Shown piece after piece: positions 27,539 to 40,200 of a stretch of 64,000 nt of DNA. The stretch comes from Paragordius varius. Taxonomy: Eukaryota; Nematomorpha. A program made the translations under genes and the position numbers. Under the pieces are notes generated by a model that saw only the letters and a list, made by a program, of their open reading frames with translations, made no database searches and was not told where the DNA came from. Where the stretch lies: assembly GCA_964247055.1 (NCBI GenBank), contig OZ176052.1, forward strand, positions 11,594,001-11,658,000, in the 5' to 3' direction. The number at the start of each line of letters is the position of its first letter. Within the stretch, counting starts at the first letter, position 1.

Positions 27539-30500
27539 TTATATGTCATATGTTCTAACAATGCGTTAGTACTTAGGCATGAACTTGATTTCGACGTCAT
27601 TATTTAATTTTTTACTATTTTATTTTTAAATTCGTTTCAAAAATTGATTATTTTGTAAGAACCTTATGAAATAATCGACAATATTATTAATATATATTTT
27701 CTCCTGAAACCATTTTTGTCCCTATTAAGCTTATATAGATATTCCACCTCTAAAATCTAATCGACATGATTTCAATTAAAACGGCCCAAAATTAAGTTTG
27801 GTTGTATATAAATTTGTCGTAGGCCTGAAACAATGTCAGATCTAAAATACTAATAAAGTTTCGTTTTATAAAATTTTGTGGATTATCTATCAGCCATATA
27901 AACTTTATCCTGTTTTGATAAATTTTTAATTAGGGTGAACCCCCTTGTTAAAAGGTCAATAAAGTTCCGGTATTACTTCTTTTTATAATTGAAATTTTAA
28001 TGATTATGTAATATATAATCCAAATACCTTTTATCCTAAATGAAACTTAATAAAATTAATTTATAAAATATTTTAATCCATATAATGTGTAATATTAATT
28101 AAAACGATATGAACATTTTATTTATTTGTTTACCATATTATAATACCTTTTTACATATATATACTAAATATATAAAGACGCATATGAAATGTAATTTTGA
28201 TATTCCCAATCAAAATTTTATTCGAAAAGAGGTATTATACTAAAAAGTTATCTAAAAATTTTATATCCAGACCATTCAAATACCCGATTATTTTTAAAGA
28301 AAAATCATACAATTAAATGTTAGATATTATCCCGAGCTTTTTTATCATAACTGTCAGCTCCCTAAGCTAAAATTAGTTAAGGTTTTTTCTTTGTAATTAT
28401 AAAATAGTTTCCTTCAAATATGGGCGAAATTTTGGCCCATTAAAAATATTTTGCCATGATTTAACTTTTAATGCTCTAAATAGTTTAGAAAATGTCATTT
28501 GTCGATTCGTTTAATTTCAAACATAATTTTTTAAATTATTTACTCGACAGTAAACATTCTCTATAGTGTATTGGACGAAATATAAATATACAAGTGCATA
28601 CACTTCAAAGCAGGAGTTAGAAGTTGTGTTTAATTTATGGTGGTCATTAATTTTATTATGTAACATATAATATTTACAGCATAAGAACATTTTCAAACTA
28701 AAGATTGTAAACAGTTATATTTCTTTAGGGTATTGATTTTGCAACGCCCCTCCCCTACAATCGTTTTAATGATCCCCTAAAAGTTACTTGTTTTCAAATA
28801 ATAAAGGGATTTATGTAACATATTTTAATTCGCTGACTCATTGCTTAATATAACAACATACTAAAAGGAAGCTCTCTTTTAAAATGATATTAATCTTTAT
28901 TTGTAATAGATATTTTACAACGGTTATATGAGAAAGTGGCCAACATTAGCTTCGTAAATAATGTGTATTTTGTGTTGTTTCATAAGTTATTTTTCTTTAA
29001 CCGGCCTAACCAAAACTTCACAATCAAAATCATACAGCAAAGAGTAACATATAATTGGTGTTTAGGGTTATTTAATTAGTTAGTATTGAAAAAAAATTCA
29101 TCTTTAATAAAATTCTTTTGGACAGATATTATTTCATGTTACCTGATATTAAATTATAACGAAACACATTGGAAGAAAGAAAGAGTTTTTTTTAGATAAA
29201 AATGGATAATTACAGATGGTTGGTTGTATTTCTATTGCCATAAATATTTACCGACATACATACATAATTAAAATAAAAAGTAATTAATTTATTATTCAAG
29301 GGTATCATAAGGAAAAACTTAATTTTTGTTTATTGTAAAATTTGTCCTCCCTCATACACATGTTAATTAAATTGATGAATTTCAATTTTATAGTAACACT
29401 CAAAAAATAAAAATCACATTGTGTTTGATTTTTAGTGTAGTTTAGTTTAACTTTAGAGGTTAAAATAATTATGTAATTACTACTTGCCTGCCTATTTGTG
29501 AACATTTTACGCGAAAATTGACAAAATACAAATATAATATCTAATACATATTTATGAAAAAAAAATGTTATTTCTAAACTTTTGAAAGTAATTTTCAAGT
29601 ATATTTTGCTGACTTGAGAGTACCTAAATTTTGTAGAATAGGTATATATTTAATATTATCAAAAGATATAACAAGTTATATATGTCATATATATATATAT
29701 ATATATACATAACATAAGTACTATTTATCAATGTATCGTACCAAGGTGATAAAAAATATTTTTATATTTAGTCATCTATCTCCACATTTATAATCTATAA
29801 CATTAACGTTTAGTTTTGTAATTCATCTGAAATTATATTTGGTGCAATCGTTTTATCTATAATTTTGGATCCGATCCAAAAAAGTATATATTAATTTTAT
29901 TTATCAAATCCATTTTGAATTTGAAGTTAATAATAATGCAGCATATATGATAATATATCAAAACACCAAAAAAATGTGTCACAAAGAGAGGACTTTGAAC
30001 CTCAAGCATGGCTAAACTACTGCTTTGTCCGTTCGCATGAGAAGACATATAATCAAAAAATCGATTATTTTCAATTACATCCATTATTATTATTATTCTG
30101 AAAATACTGACAAAAAAAAGTTTAATCGAAAATAGAGATGAATGGAAATAGGCTAATGTTATACATGTATAAATAAAATTTCATAGAAAGATTCTTACAT
30201 TTTTACTACAAAATGATTCATTTACTGTATGTGTATACTAATTTATGTATTCAACTCCAAATGTGTTTTGTGGTTTAGTAATAATTTAGCTTATTATATT
30301 TTTACCAGTATTCACGATAAAGCGTTATAATTATTTAGTATTAAAGATTATTGCACAAGATTATATTTTCTAGCTCATATTTTTTAATCTAAAAATTTTA
30401 TCAGATCAACTTAAAATTTGCGCATACTATCAAATCTAAAAACGTTTAAAATTAAAAGGCAATTATTAATGTTGGGTGTGGTTCTCATAATTATATATGT

Positions 30501-31078
30501 TAGTTATAAAGTCTGACAGATTCACGGTTATAAATTAATTTTTTTTCAAATACTTTTAATTAATTTATAAGATTAAGCTTATCTTTAAGGATTGCTCTTG
30601 AGAGGCAGTTAAATATGCTTCAGTTATAGTAAAAATCTTTTTTTGTGGTTACAATATACCAAACAAGAGAGGTAACTGAGTGAGCGCTTATAACAACTTT
30701 TCAATCGAGTGAGAAAATATAGAGATTTATAAAAAACGTGCTCTTTGTTATCTCGAAAAACACATCTTTGTAGAATTAGAATTGCAGCTTTTTTCTTTCA
30801 TTCATGCTAATGTATCTATTTATTTCTCCGTAGGTAGCAAAAATGATAGAATAGTATTAAAAATTCATTACATACAAATTTAAAAATGAAAATCAGTAAT
30901 TTTATTTCATGCTTGGTAATGATTTTTTCCCGGCATATTTATTATATATCGGCAAATTTATATAATTTTATTTATTCGAAAAAAAAAACACCTTAAATTC
31001 TGTATTTTTTTCTAAACACAGTTATCATTTCCTGGTACCAAAAAATACAAATTTTAAATTTGTTGCGAAAAACATAAT
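27539..31078. other. divergent upstream region of two genes
   Basis: KLHL10 (-) and the asparagine-rich gene (+) are transcribed away from each other, so this 3.5-kb AT-rich region holds both promoters. No core promoter motif is convincing. Contents noted: an (AT)n tract at about 29684-29706 and a weak minus-strand exon candidate at 29857-30084. Confidence 0.5.
29857..30084 (-). CDS. weak candidate first exon, unknown
   Basis: A minus-strand frame starts at an ATG after an (AAT)n run at 30084 and begins MDVIENNRFFDYMSSHANG. The first 40 or so codons are richer in G+C than the neighbourhood and read like protein; the remainder looks like intron. Possible donors lie after SLAMLE or LEVQ. No partner exon was found, and random occurrence is quite possible. 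Confidence 0.2.
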   Translation of the reverse strand: MDVIENNRFFDYMSSHANGQSSSLAMLEVQSPLFVTHFFGVLIYYHICCIIINFKFKMDLINKINIYFFGSDPKL

Positions 31079-34000
31079 ATGAAACTTCTTAACGGGATTG
31101 ATATTATGTCTCCCATCTACAAATCCATCAATCTCAACGGAAGTCACCAGGTATTTTTGTCATTAATTAAATTTTTGTTAGAAATTTTTAATTTCTCGAA
31201 AAGAATTTGGTAGTAAGGAAAGTGCTTATGTAAAAAATCATGGTGTATAGATTTTTGTAAAAATTATTTTTATAATAATAATAATGATGATGTTAAAATG
31301 CGAAAAATCAATAAAAATGTTTGCCCAGTACTAGGCGCACCACATCACAAATTAAACTTAAATATCCATATGATTTTTATGTATTTAGGAAAACTCCTCT
31401 TCCTTATTTCTTGCTCTTTTATAAATCTCTATTTTTCCAAAAAAACAGACTGAGCACTCTTGTATTTTTATTTTAAAAATACAGACTTTTCGGGAAAAAA
31501 ACGTTATTTACTCCTATGTATTTCTAATATTTATATTTGTACCCATGTACACAAACAACTTGATTTTTAGCAGAATTCTAACCTTTTTGGCGATGGAAAT
31601 TTTTTGAAAACTCAAAAATCACATTTGGCTACCACAACAAGTAACACTATCAAAGCCCTACAATCCATTAACCATAACATAAATTTGCACAAACAAATTA
31701 ATTTGCGAAATCCTTTTCATCATGTTTCCGAAAACAATTATAATAATTTAAACAAGAAATTCCAAAATGGTATATCAAGAACCAATGAACCAAATAACAA
31801 AACTTCGACTTCTACCACAGCGTTTAGGATGCGTCACTATGATTCTCGAAATGGCCTGTTAAACAATGGTAATGTCATTAGGGCCCCGATATCAACGAAT
31901 ACAGAAATAAACGAAACATTTTCACACAAAATTCATAATAATTATAAAGTTACAAGTGTTAATTCAAGCATAATTTCTAATAATATAAATGATAGTATAC
32001 AAAATTTTAAGGATAATATTGATCCACATTCCAATACTAAAGGCAAAAAGGTACAAATATCACAAAACACGCCAGATGTCATAGGCTTCGGTGGCCAAGA
32101 ATGGTTTTTTGTTACACATCATTACAACAATGACACCATCACAAATGAAAATATAACTAATAATTTCGAAACGACAGATTCCTTGTTTCTGAATAATCAA
32201 AATAATTTGCTTAAAAATAAGCACCCTTTCTCTCAAGTTCAAGGAACAGAGTTTATTGAAAAAAATTCTAATCGATCCAATAATGACGATTGCAGCGATG
32301 ATGATTTGAGTTTTTTGTCGTCAGATCCAACCCTTACACCTGATGAAATTGGTGAATGGCGAAAACGTATATACCAAACTCTCATAAATACGGAATTTAA
32401 TGCCATATCCAAAAATCTTTCATCTGACGCTATTCCATTTTCTTCATTTAAGGATACAAATCAAAATACCATCGTCAACAACACTTCTGCAACAACTAAT
32501 CTATTAGATTCAAACTCTATTTTATCGCAGGCTCATACCGATTTTACCCAATTTCTTTCTGATTCCTTTGGACAGGCAGAAGGAATCTCAAATTCAAGAA
32601 ATATATTTCAACCATTAGAAACTAATTTGTATCCCATAACACAAAACGAAACAATTCAAACCTCTTCGCCAAGTCCAAAAACGATGCCATCTGAAGAACA
32701 ACTTTCTCCAACAAATTTACACATGGTCAAAAATAAAAAAGATGGTAAAAATTTTGGATGGTTCAAAAAATCTAATCCTCCTCCATCAGAAAAGAAACTA
32801 TCTGAAAACTTTTGTGACACTAATGCTGGTTTGAAGGAAGATATCATGCCTTCATTTGATTGTTTAAATCGTTCACCTTCACCTCCACTTCTTGATCTAA
32901 ATTGTGATTTAATGAGCGAATTTTCAAAATATTTTTCGGATTTGTCTACCTTTAACGATACAGCAACCAACGAAAAAATTATAGACAACCATCATGATAA
33001 TAATAATGATACGGAACATTCTTCGACAGGCTTGTTGCAAGAAATAGATGAGACTTTTAAAAAGAGCGTAATATCAGACTCATTACCGAATGATAATCAA
33101 AGAGAAAAGGAATCAAAACCTTTATCCAATCAACAAGCTCTTAGGGAGAACGGGATGGATGCGACAGCAGCAGACCAACAACAGTCAAACAAACATAACA
33201 ATAAAGATTTTAAAGTTGATGAAAACGTGAAATTCCATCAAAGCCCAACGATTATTCCCGTAACACCTATTGCTGAACCGTCCCCACTGTACGAAGAATT
33301 AGACTGCAATCAACACAATCAAACGATTAAAAACCATGCTCATAATACCGTATTCCATTCATCAAATGCTTCACCATTGTTATCCTCTAATCATGTTTCA
33401 AATAACAGAATTGATTTGCGAGAATCTCCTTTCGAACCAAACAACACTTCAAAAGGAAGTTCAATATCATCATTTTCAGATGATTTAGATGTGATTCCCC
33501 AACCTGCCCGAAAAAATTCGCTTGTAAATAATTTGTTGAACAGGTCAATTTTCAAACATGTCACCTCATCCCCACAAAACAATAATTCGAAAAACGATGC
33601 AGATAAAAACGATACTATTGTATCACGAAAAAATGCGAACGACGTCAAAAAACTGGATATCGTTCATATGTTTGATCCATCTCTCGAAGACAATGCCACG
33701 CATAATTCTACTGAAACTAAAACGCCCGAAAAATTGTGTCATTCTGAGTTACCCGCCAGGAAAGCGATTCAAAATTTTTGTGAAAAAAAGGAAGGAAAAA
33801 ATGGCCAAACCTCTTTCTTAGATTTGATGAATAAGAAGAGTTTTGCTTCTCGGCAACGCATAATAAAATTTGATTCCAAATTAGCAACCATAGCCCAAAC
33901 ACTTAATCAAAACAATTCAGATTCCAACATATCTTTGTCGGAGCATTCACACAATGAAGTTATTAGTAAAACCCAAATTAATATAAAAGATCAATCTACC

Positions 34001-36703
34001 ATGGGTAATGAACTTCAATCCAATCTTCTCAATAATTTTCATGAGAACATTCCAGCTACTTTTGATGTGAAGCCAATAACAAATTCGCAACCGATAGCCA
34101 CGCATAAATCAGCGTCAATGAGCCATACAGATATCTCTAAACTTGAATTTAAAGACATGTTTTCTCTACAAGAGAAGAAAGATTATTCCGATGATTTAGA
34201 CATTTCCAAAGATCATATGCGATCAAATACCAAGCCAAATCGGTCTAAAAGTTTGGATAAAACATCACTTCTTGCAAACTTGCATAATTCAAATAAGTTA
34301 TGTCCTAATGCTAACACCCTTTTACCATCCCAACACATTGCATCTGAAGTTACGAGTCTTATTTCAACGCCTTGTGCAGAAAATAACCATGAATTTAATG
34401 ATTCAATACCATCATTCCTTCACAGTTCAACTCGCACTTTAAATTTCCACACAGGATTTATGGACTCTAAAAAAAGTCGCATCGCACACAACAATATAAA
34501 TATTAATTTTAACAATTTTAAAAGGCATAGTACCCAATCATTTAATGACAAATTTTTTTCGCTAAAAAATTTTTTCCGTAAACCTAATTCTGGAAATGGT
34601 AATGGACACTCTTCAAAAAACGTAAGGTCTAGTTTTGGTCCAATTTTAAAAAATGTTTTGTTAAATCATAGTCGTACAGATTCTACGACAAATATTAATT
34701 TAACTGTAAAATCTGTGCAATCTAAATGTGATACGACCGATTATAATAATAATACAACTCGACACCATTTAGCCAAAGATTTATTTAATCCCAATAATAG
34801 CAAACATAACTCAAACAGAATGAATGGCGACGTAAGCGACAAAACAAAAAGCACCCTCGATGCGAATCTCCTTAACATTCCCACAGCATTGTCCATAACA
34901 TCGGCCATGGATTCGTTTAGCAGTGGTGGAGATTCGAGTAATTTTAGTAATAATGAAAGTGACGAAAATTGGAGCTCAAATTCTTCCGTTAAACCCACCA
35001 AAACGCAAATTAATGGTCATCACACTAGAAACTCTCAACCCGCTATGGATAATACAAATTCGATCGTGGATACTACACAAAATTTATATCAAAACACACC
35101 GACTTTAACCCATAAAACATTGGTGTCTGACAGCATTACCAATAACAATAATAGTTGGATGGAAAAAGATTCATCTGTACCCCCACCCCTACCCGAACGA
35201 AAAATTATGCCACATCTGGAACCACACAAATTTGAGGAGATTAAAAACACTGTAATAACTATAGAAGAATGTAAACCTATTATACCTGCTATTCAGCTAA
35301 TACCCCTACCCCCAATTCCAGAGCGCTCTAATAAGATTGCAAAATCTACAACACAAAATTCCAACGTTAAAACTATTGGCAATCAGAAAAAACCAATCGT
35401 AAATGAATCGTCTCTAATGATGCCAGCGAACTACAATACATCCTCATCTTCTGAGGTAAAAACGACTTAATTGTATTATTATTAAATCTAATTTATTTAA
35501 CCTGTAAACATGGAGAACACTATTTGTATCAAACAATTGAAATTTATGATAAATATTTAATTTTTTATGATAATCCAAGTGCTTTATTACAATAAATATT
35601 TGTATTGTGGTTCGAATCATAAAATTTTTATGACTTTTTTATTATTATAATTTTAACAATTTTTTAATATATATATATATATGTATATATATATATTGTA
35701 TTTGCTTAAGCATTTCTCGTCTGGAGATGGAACAAATTTCATAAATAGTAATAGCAAAGGGAAAGAAAGGAATTCTTTGATGGCAAACCATGCCGCCGGC
35801 ATTCGAGGAAGCAATCGAAATATTTCAAAGCCAAAAGTTCCCCCACCTAAACCACCTCCTCAATCAAATAAATCCTGTGATCCTGTAAAAGTATATAAAC
35901 GTACTTTTATGCGTTATTTTTTTATGAGAGCGCTCCTAAGTTATAATAAAATAGGTTGCGTCATTTAGAAGTTTGATTAAATTTATTTTTTATTACGACT
36001 ATTCTTTGATCCAAATATGGTTTTAAATTATAAACAGTCTTATAAACAATTATATTAGATTCCACCGCGCGAACAACTCGTCAAGAGCAAAGATGAGCGT
36101 TCAATTGTAATTTCGAATATAAAGAAAAAGCCGACGATACCGAGTAAACCTCCAAAACTTTGTGCTAAAGGAAAAGGTTTTTTTACGAGATATTTCTTTG
36201 AAAAGTGATCTAGAGTTATTTCATTCAATATAGACATATAAATTTGTGCAATATTATGCAATACAGTAAAATCTCCAGAACATCGTGTGAACGTCGTCCC
36301 TTTAACTGATATAGTCGCCCAAATTTCGACATTAAAGCCCATAGAACCTGTGGAGAATTTTTCAACACAAAATGGATGTAATCCGTCTCCTAATCAAGGT
36401 ATGATGGAAGAGTATGAGGCTTATTTAACTCCAATCATTGATACAACCGCTATGGAAAGGCCAAATTTAACATCCACTGATTGTTGCAATAATTTAATTA
36501 AACCAAACCCGATGGAAAAAAATATAGCTGTTACTAAGCACCACACACCTCTCTTTAAAGAGAGCCCACTTAAGGAAAAATGTACGAAAACTGTGTTAGC
36601 TGAAACTAGCAATATTATAGTTTTGGAGGAGGATCAAAGGAAACTTATTATGGCCGGTTTAAAACCGAGTGAAATTAAGCAAAAACTTAAATTAAAAAAA
36701 TAA
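31079..36703 (+). CDS. Asn-rich disordered protein with SH3-ligand motifs
   Basis: Five exons: 31079-31150, 31571-35455, 35711-35890, 36059-36176, 36267-36703, phases consistent, about 1,563 residues. The 24-codon first exon begins MKLLNGIDIMSPIYKS and joins in phase 0 to the very long second exon, which alone encodes 1,295 residues. The protein is rich in Asn, Ser, Asp, Lys and His and appears mostly disordered, with no membrane segment. A short ordered-looking stretch is LTPDEIGEWRKRIYQTLIN. The C-terminal part carries proline motifs of SH3-binding type: PPPLPERK, PLPPIPERS, KVPPPKPPP and IPSKPPKL. It ends in a basic, likely helical tail (EEDQRKLIMAGLKPSEIKQ). Basic-serine sites (RKNSL, RSKSLDK, KRHST) could be phosphorylated. 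I do not recognise the family; a cytoskeletal or signalling scaffold is inference only. Confidence 0.85.
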
Positions 36704-37248
36704 GATATTATATTTTAAATATGTATGTTTAAATTCGTAATATTAGCTTTGAAATTATTTTAAATACAAATATTATATGAGAATATGAGCTCAAATCATA
36801 CTTATTATAAATGAATGGCAATGTTTTAACAGCACAAGAATATTTTTTAGATTTTCCTGGAATCTCAGATATTTCCATTATATACGTGATGTAGAACTTT
36901 AAAATATTAAAATTTATATAATATATCTCACCACAGATCCGCGCTATTATATGATCATGCATTTATTAATTATAAATGTTAATTAAAATTTTCGTACATT
37001 CATATATTTGCCATCAATTTTTGATATGTATGTTATGAAATAAATAAAGCACCTGTGCAATAATTATTAATTAATTTTTGAGAGAAATATTTAATTTTTT
37101 ATCATATTTGGATTGCAGTGTAATTACAATATAATACATATATGCATATATTTAGGATAAACTAATTTCTAGCCGCGATTTAGGTTGTCGTCTGACTCTT
37201 TAAGTCACCTAATTTTTATTAAACAAATTAAAAAATTGTTTGATGGAA
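36704..37248. other. convergent 3' ends with polyA signals
   Basis: Between the stop of the Asn-rich gene (+) and the stop of the galactosyltransferase gene (-). An overlapping AATAAATAAA at about 37039-37048 can serve the plus-strand gene; the minus strand reads AATAAA at 37220-37215, about 30 bases after the galactosyltransferase stop. Confidence 0.5.
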
Positions 37249-40200
37249 TTACAAAATAATTTGTTGTTGATGTGAATGCTTCTTTTGGCCCTGTTTCAAT
37301 TTAGTTTTCTTGAAATCTTCCAATTCCTCACCTCTCATAATCAATTGTAAATCATCGCTTTCATCATCTTCTGTATTTGCATCATCAACACCAATTAACA
37401 TTGCATCAGGATTAATATTTGATTCCTTATCTATTGGATTCATCAAAATATCTGTATCTTGCTGTTGTTGGTACGAAGCAATTTTTAACTTTGTTCGTTC
37501 ATGCAAATTTTTTGAGCTTGGATTAGAGTTTTGAGGATATAACCCAAAATCAATGAGATCCTCGTCGCCGCGTACTCTAACATTGTAAAATAAGTAATCC
37601 AACATGAGATGGTACGTTCCCTTGATTTCATGGAAGGCAAACGGATAAAAACTGCAACAATCATAACCCTGTGATGTAAAATTTGAGTTTAAATTATGTA
37701 ATTAGTGATTCAAAAGGAATATATTAATTGGCGCATACTGAAAAATATATTTTTTGTGCATTAAATGATATCCTTTCGCCTATTTTGTTTGTATACCGTA
37801 TACACATAATGTTGGTCAATTTACATTATTTTTTGTTAATTCGCAATACAATAGGGTATAAAACAACATTTCTATCAAACAACTTCTTTCTATGTTACAA
37901 CATTAAATTTTTTATCATAGACAAAATTTGTTTTATACCATGCGCTACTGTATCACAAATTTATGAACATCAATGTGAGTTGACCAGCATTAATATACTG
38001 AAAATCTATATTTTATAAAAATGGAAAAGTTTGGCTTTGTGTGTTTCCGGAAAACCGGTACACCCATTCAAATCCAAATGTCGAAAAAATATAATCATTA
38101 ATGAATGCCCTGACAAAAACTTCGCCATTTATTTGCCCAGTTTGGGCCCACCCCTGGTAAAAAACGGTTTTTTTGAAAACAGTCCACAAAAATTGTCTTG
38201 AGAAAATTTTCCGGAAAACGTGTTTTCGATTTCAAATATCATTTTTATTTACTTTTTTTCAATTGCGCCGAACATAGTCGCTCGCTTTTTTAATTTAGTC
38301 CCCCCTTTTTAACCTGCTTCCCTGCAAAATGCTATTTTTTTCCAAAAAATTGAATCTATTTTTCGTTCAAGGAATGAGACCGTATAACCAATAAATTTCA
38401 TACTAGCTTATTTTAATAATCAATTATATAATAACATTAAAGCAGGCCGCATGCAGCCCTTCGAGATATTAGTGCGGCCTACGGATAAATTTGTACATCC
38501 ATATTTTGCAAATTTATGCTCATAAGCTCTTAGCATATTGGTTTCATTTATAATTTATATAAAAATGGTCATTCAATTAGCTACCAACCTGAAAAAAAAT
38601 GTTATATAGTGTTTGCATTTTACACTATTATGTTTAAAATTTAATAAAATATTTTATGCCCATTATTGATACGGCGAAGCTATTTGTGTTAGACACCTCT
38701 GTATTAAAGCCAATATTATATAGTTTTTCTATTTGCTTTACTTTTATTAATAATTTATGATTAAAGTTATATAATGCATCTATTATACTTTTTGCAACAA
38801 ATTTTTGTATTCGTATTCATATTCCTCCCTAAACCAACTAGGAATTTTGTTTGCCATCAAGTCTCCAGCCCTAAAAACGAGTATTCGTTCCCGACCCAAA
38901 AAGTCAACTGTGTCTCTGCCTTTTGCACCTGAAACTAAGGATAGGCAAAAGGATGTTTTCCAATCCTCAGCGTCGCCATAATGATCTTCTAACAAACATT
39001 GCGGTTTTTTCAAAACTACATCCGTTACAAAAGTTTTGAGAGATTTCCTCGTAAGTATAAGACCGCTCCCTGCTTGATCAAACGGTTCTTTAGTTTGGCC
39101 CAGAAGGGTTTTTTGAGCAAAGAATTCCAAAGCATTGGGGTCCTTGTCCGCCAAAAATAATTTAAGATTTTCCACTACCACGTATACATCATCATCGGTT
39201 TTGAGGAAAAAATCGTAATCCTGTCCGTAATGTTTGTAAATATATCGCCAAGCTCGGATAGTTTTCACTATATTGTTATTCCTAATAAACATGCAAGTAA
39301 AAGTATAAATTTAATATAATAAAATGTTTATATCCGTTATTTTACCAAAATACCACAAATAAATTAATTGATATCCATAATATACTTGGTTTCTTTTCTC
39401 TGTTTTATGTTAAGTCCAATTGTAGGAAAGGATGTATTGGAGTTATCACTTTGGAAAAAGAGTGTTTTGTCACAACGACGTGCCCAACTTTCTCGAATAT
39501 AAATTGCACGATTGAGCAAATTTTGTCGTCTGGTCAATATCCAGCAAAATACTTTGATTTTTGGAAAAGCTTTGACTAACACCAAAAAGAAAATTATAAA
39601 AAAAATTGAAATAGTAGTATAACTTTTTAGCGATAAATTTTATGTAGGGCAATTGTGTTTTAAGAAATATCATAATCATTATTTCAATATTAATTTCATA
39701 ATTCAAAAATTTACAAATTTAGGTTTAAAATTTTTAATATTATTAATATTTGGTACCATAAATTCCTATATCAATTTTATTATTTAGTATGTACACAATC
39801 AATAAATTACCTAATAAACTCCTATGTTAATTAATTGGTATCCATGCTTATTCTGTTCTGAATACATATAAACCTGGTAAATAAACCATAAGTCAATATC
39901 TATATATAATTCTAAAACTTATGACTTAAAATTTGTATTCAATTTTGATTACCGAAACAAGCCTTTAAAATATACGATTCTGCCTATTGCCTATTTTATA
40001 TATTTCGTAGCGAGACGTTCCGAGGTCGGAAGAACTTGAATTATGATCGATTATAAAGACAAAAATGTTCATATGATTCACATATTCCAAAAATCATTCG
40101 TATTTAATTTGTGTATAGGTAAAAACTTTTTTAATAATTAAATATTGTAAAAGCATTTTATATTTTTGATTGATAATTATTAATAACACTGCTCAACAAG

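Noticed and set aside
32656-32988. Minus-strand open frames across the Asn-rich gene
   Set aside because: They are shadows of the long plus-strand frame and have no splice sites or separate coding character.
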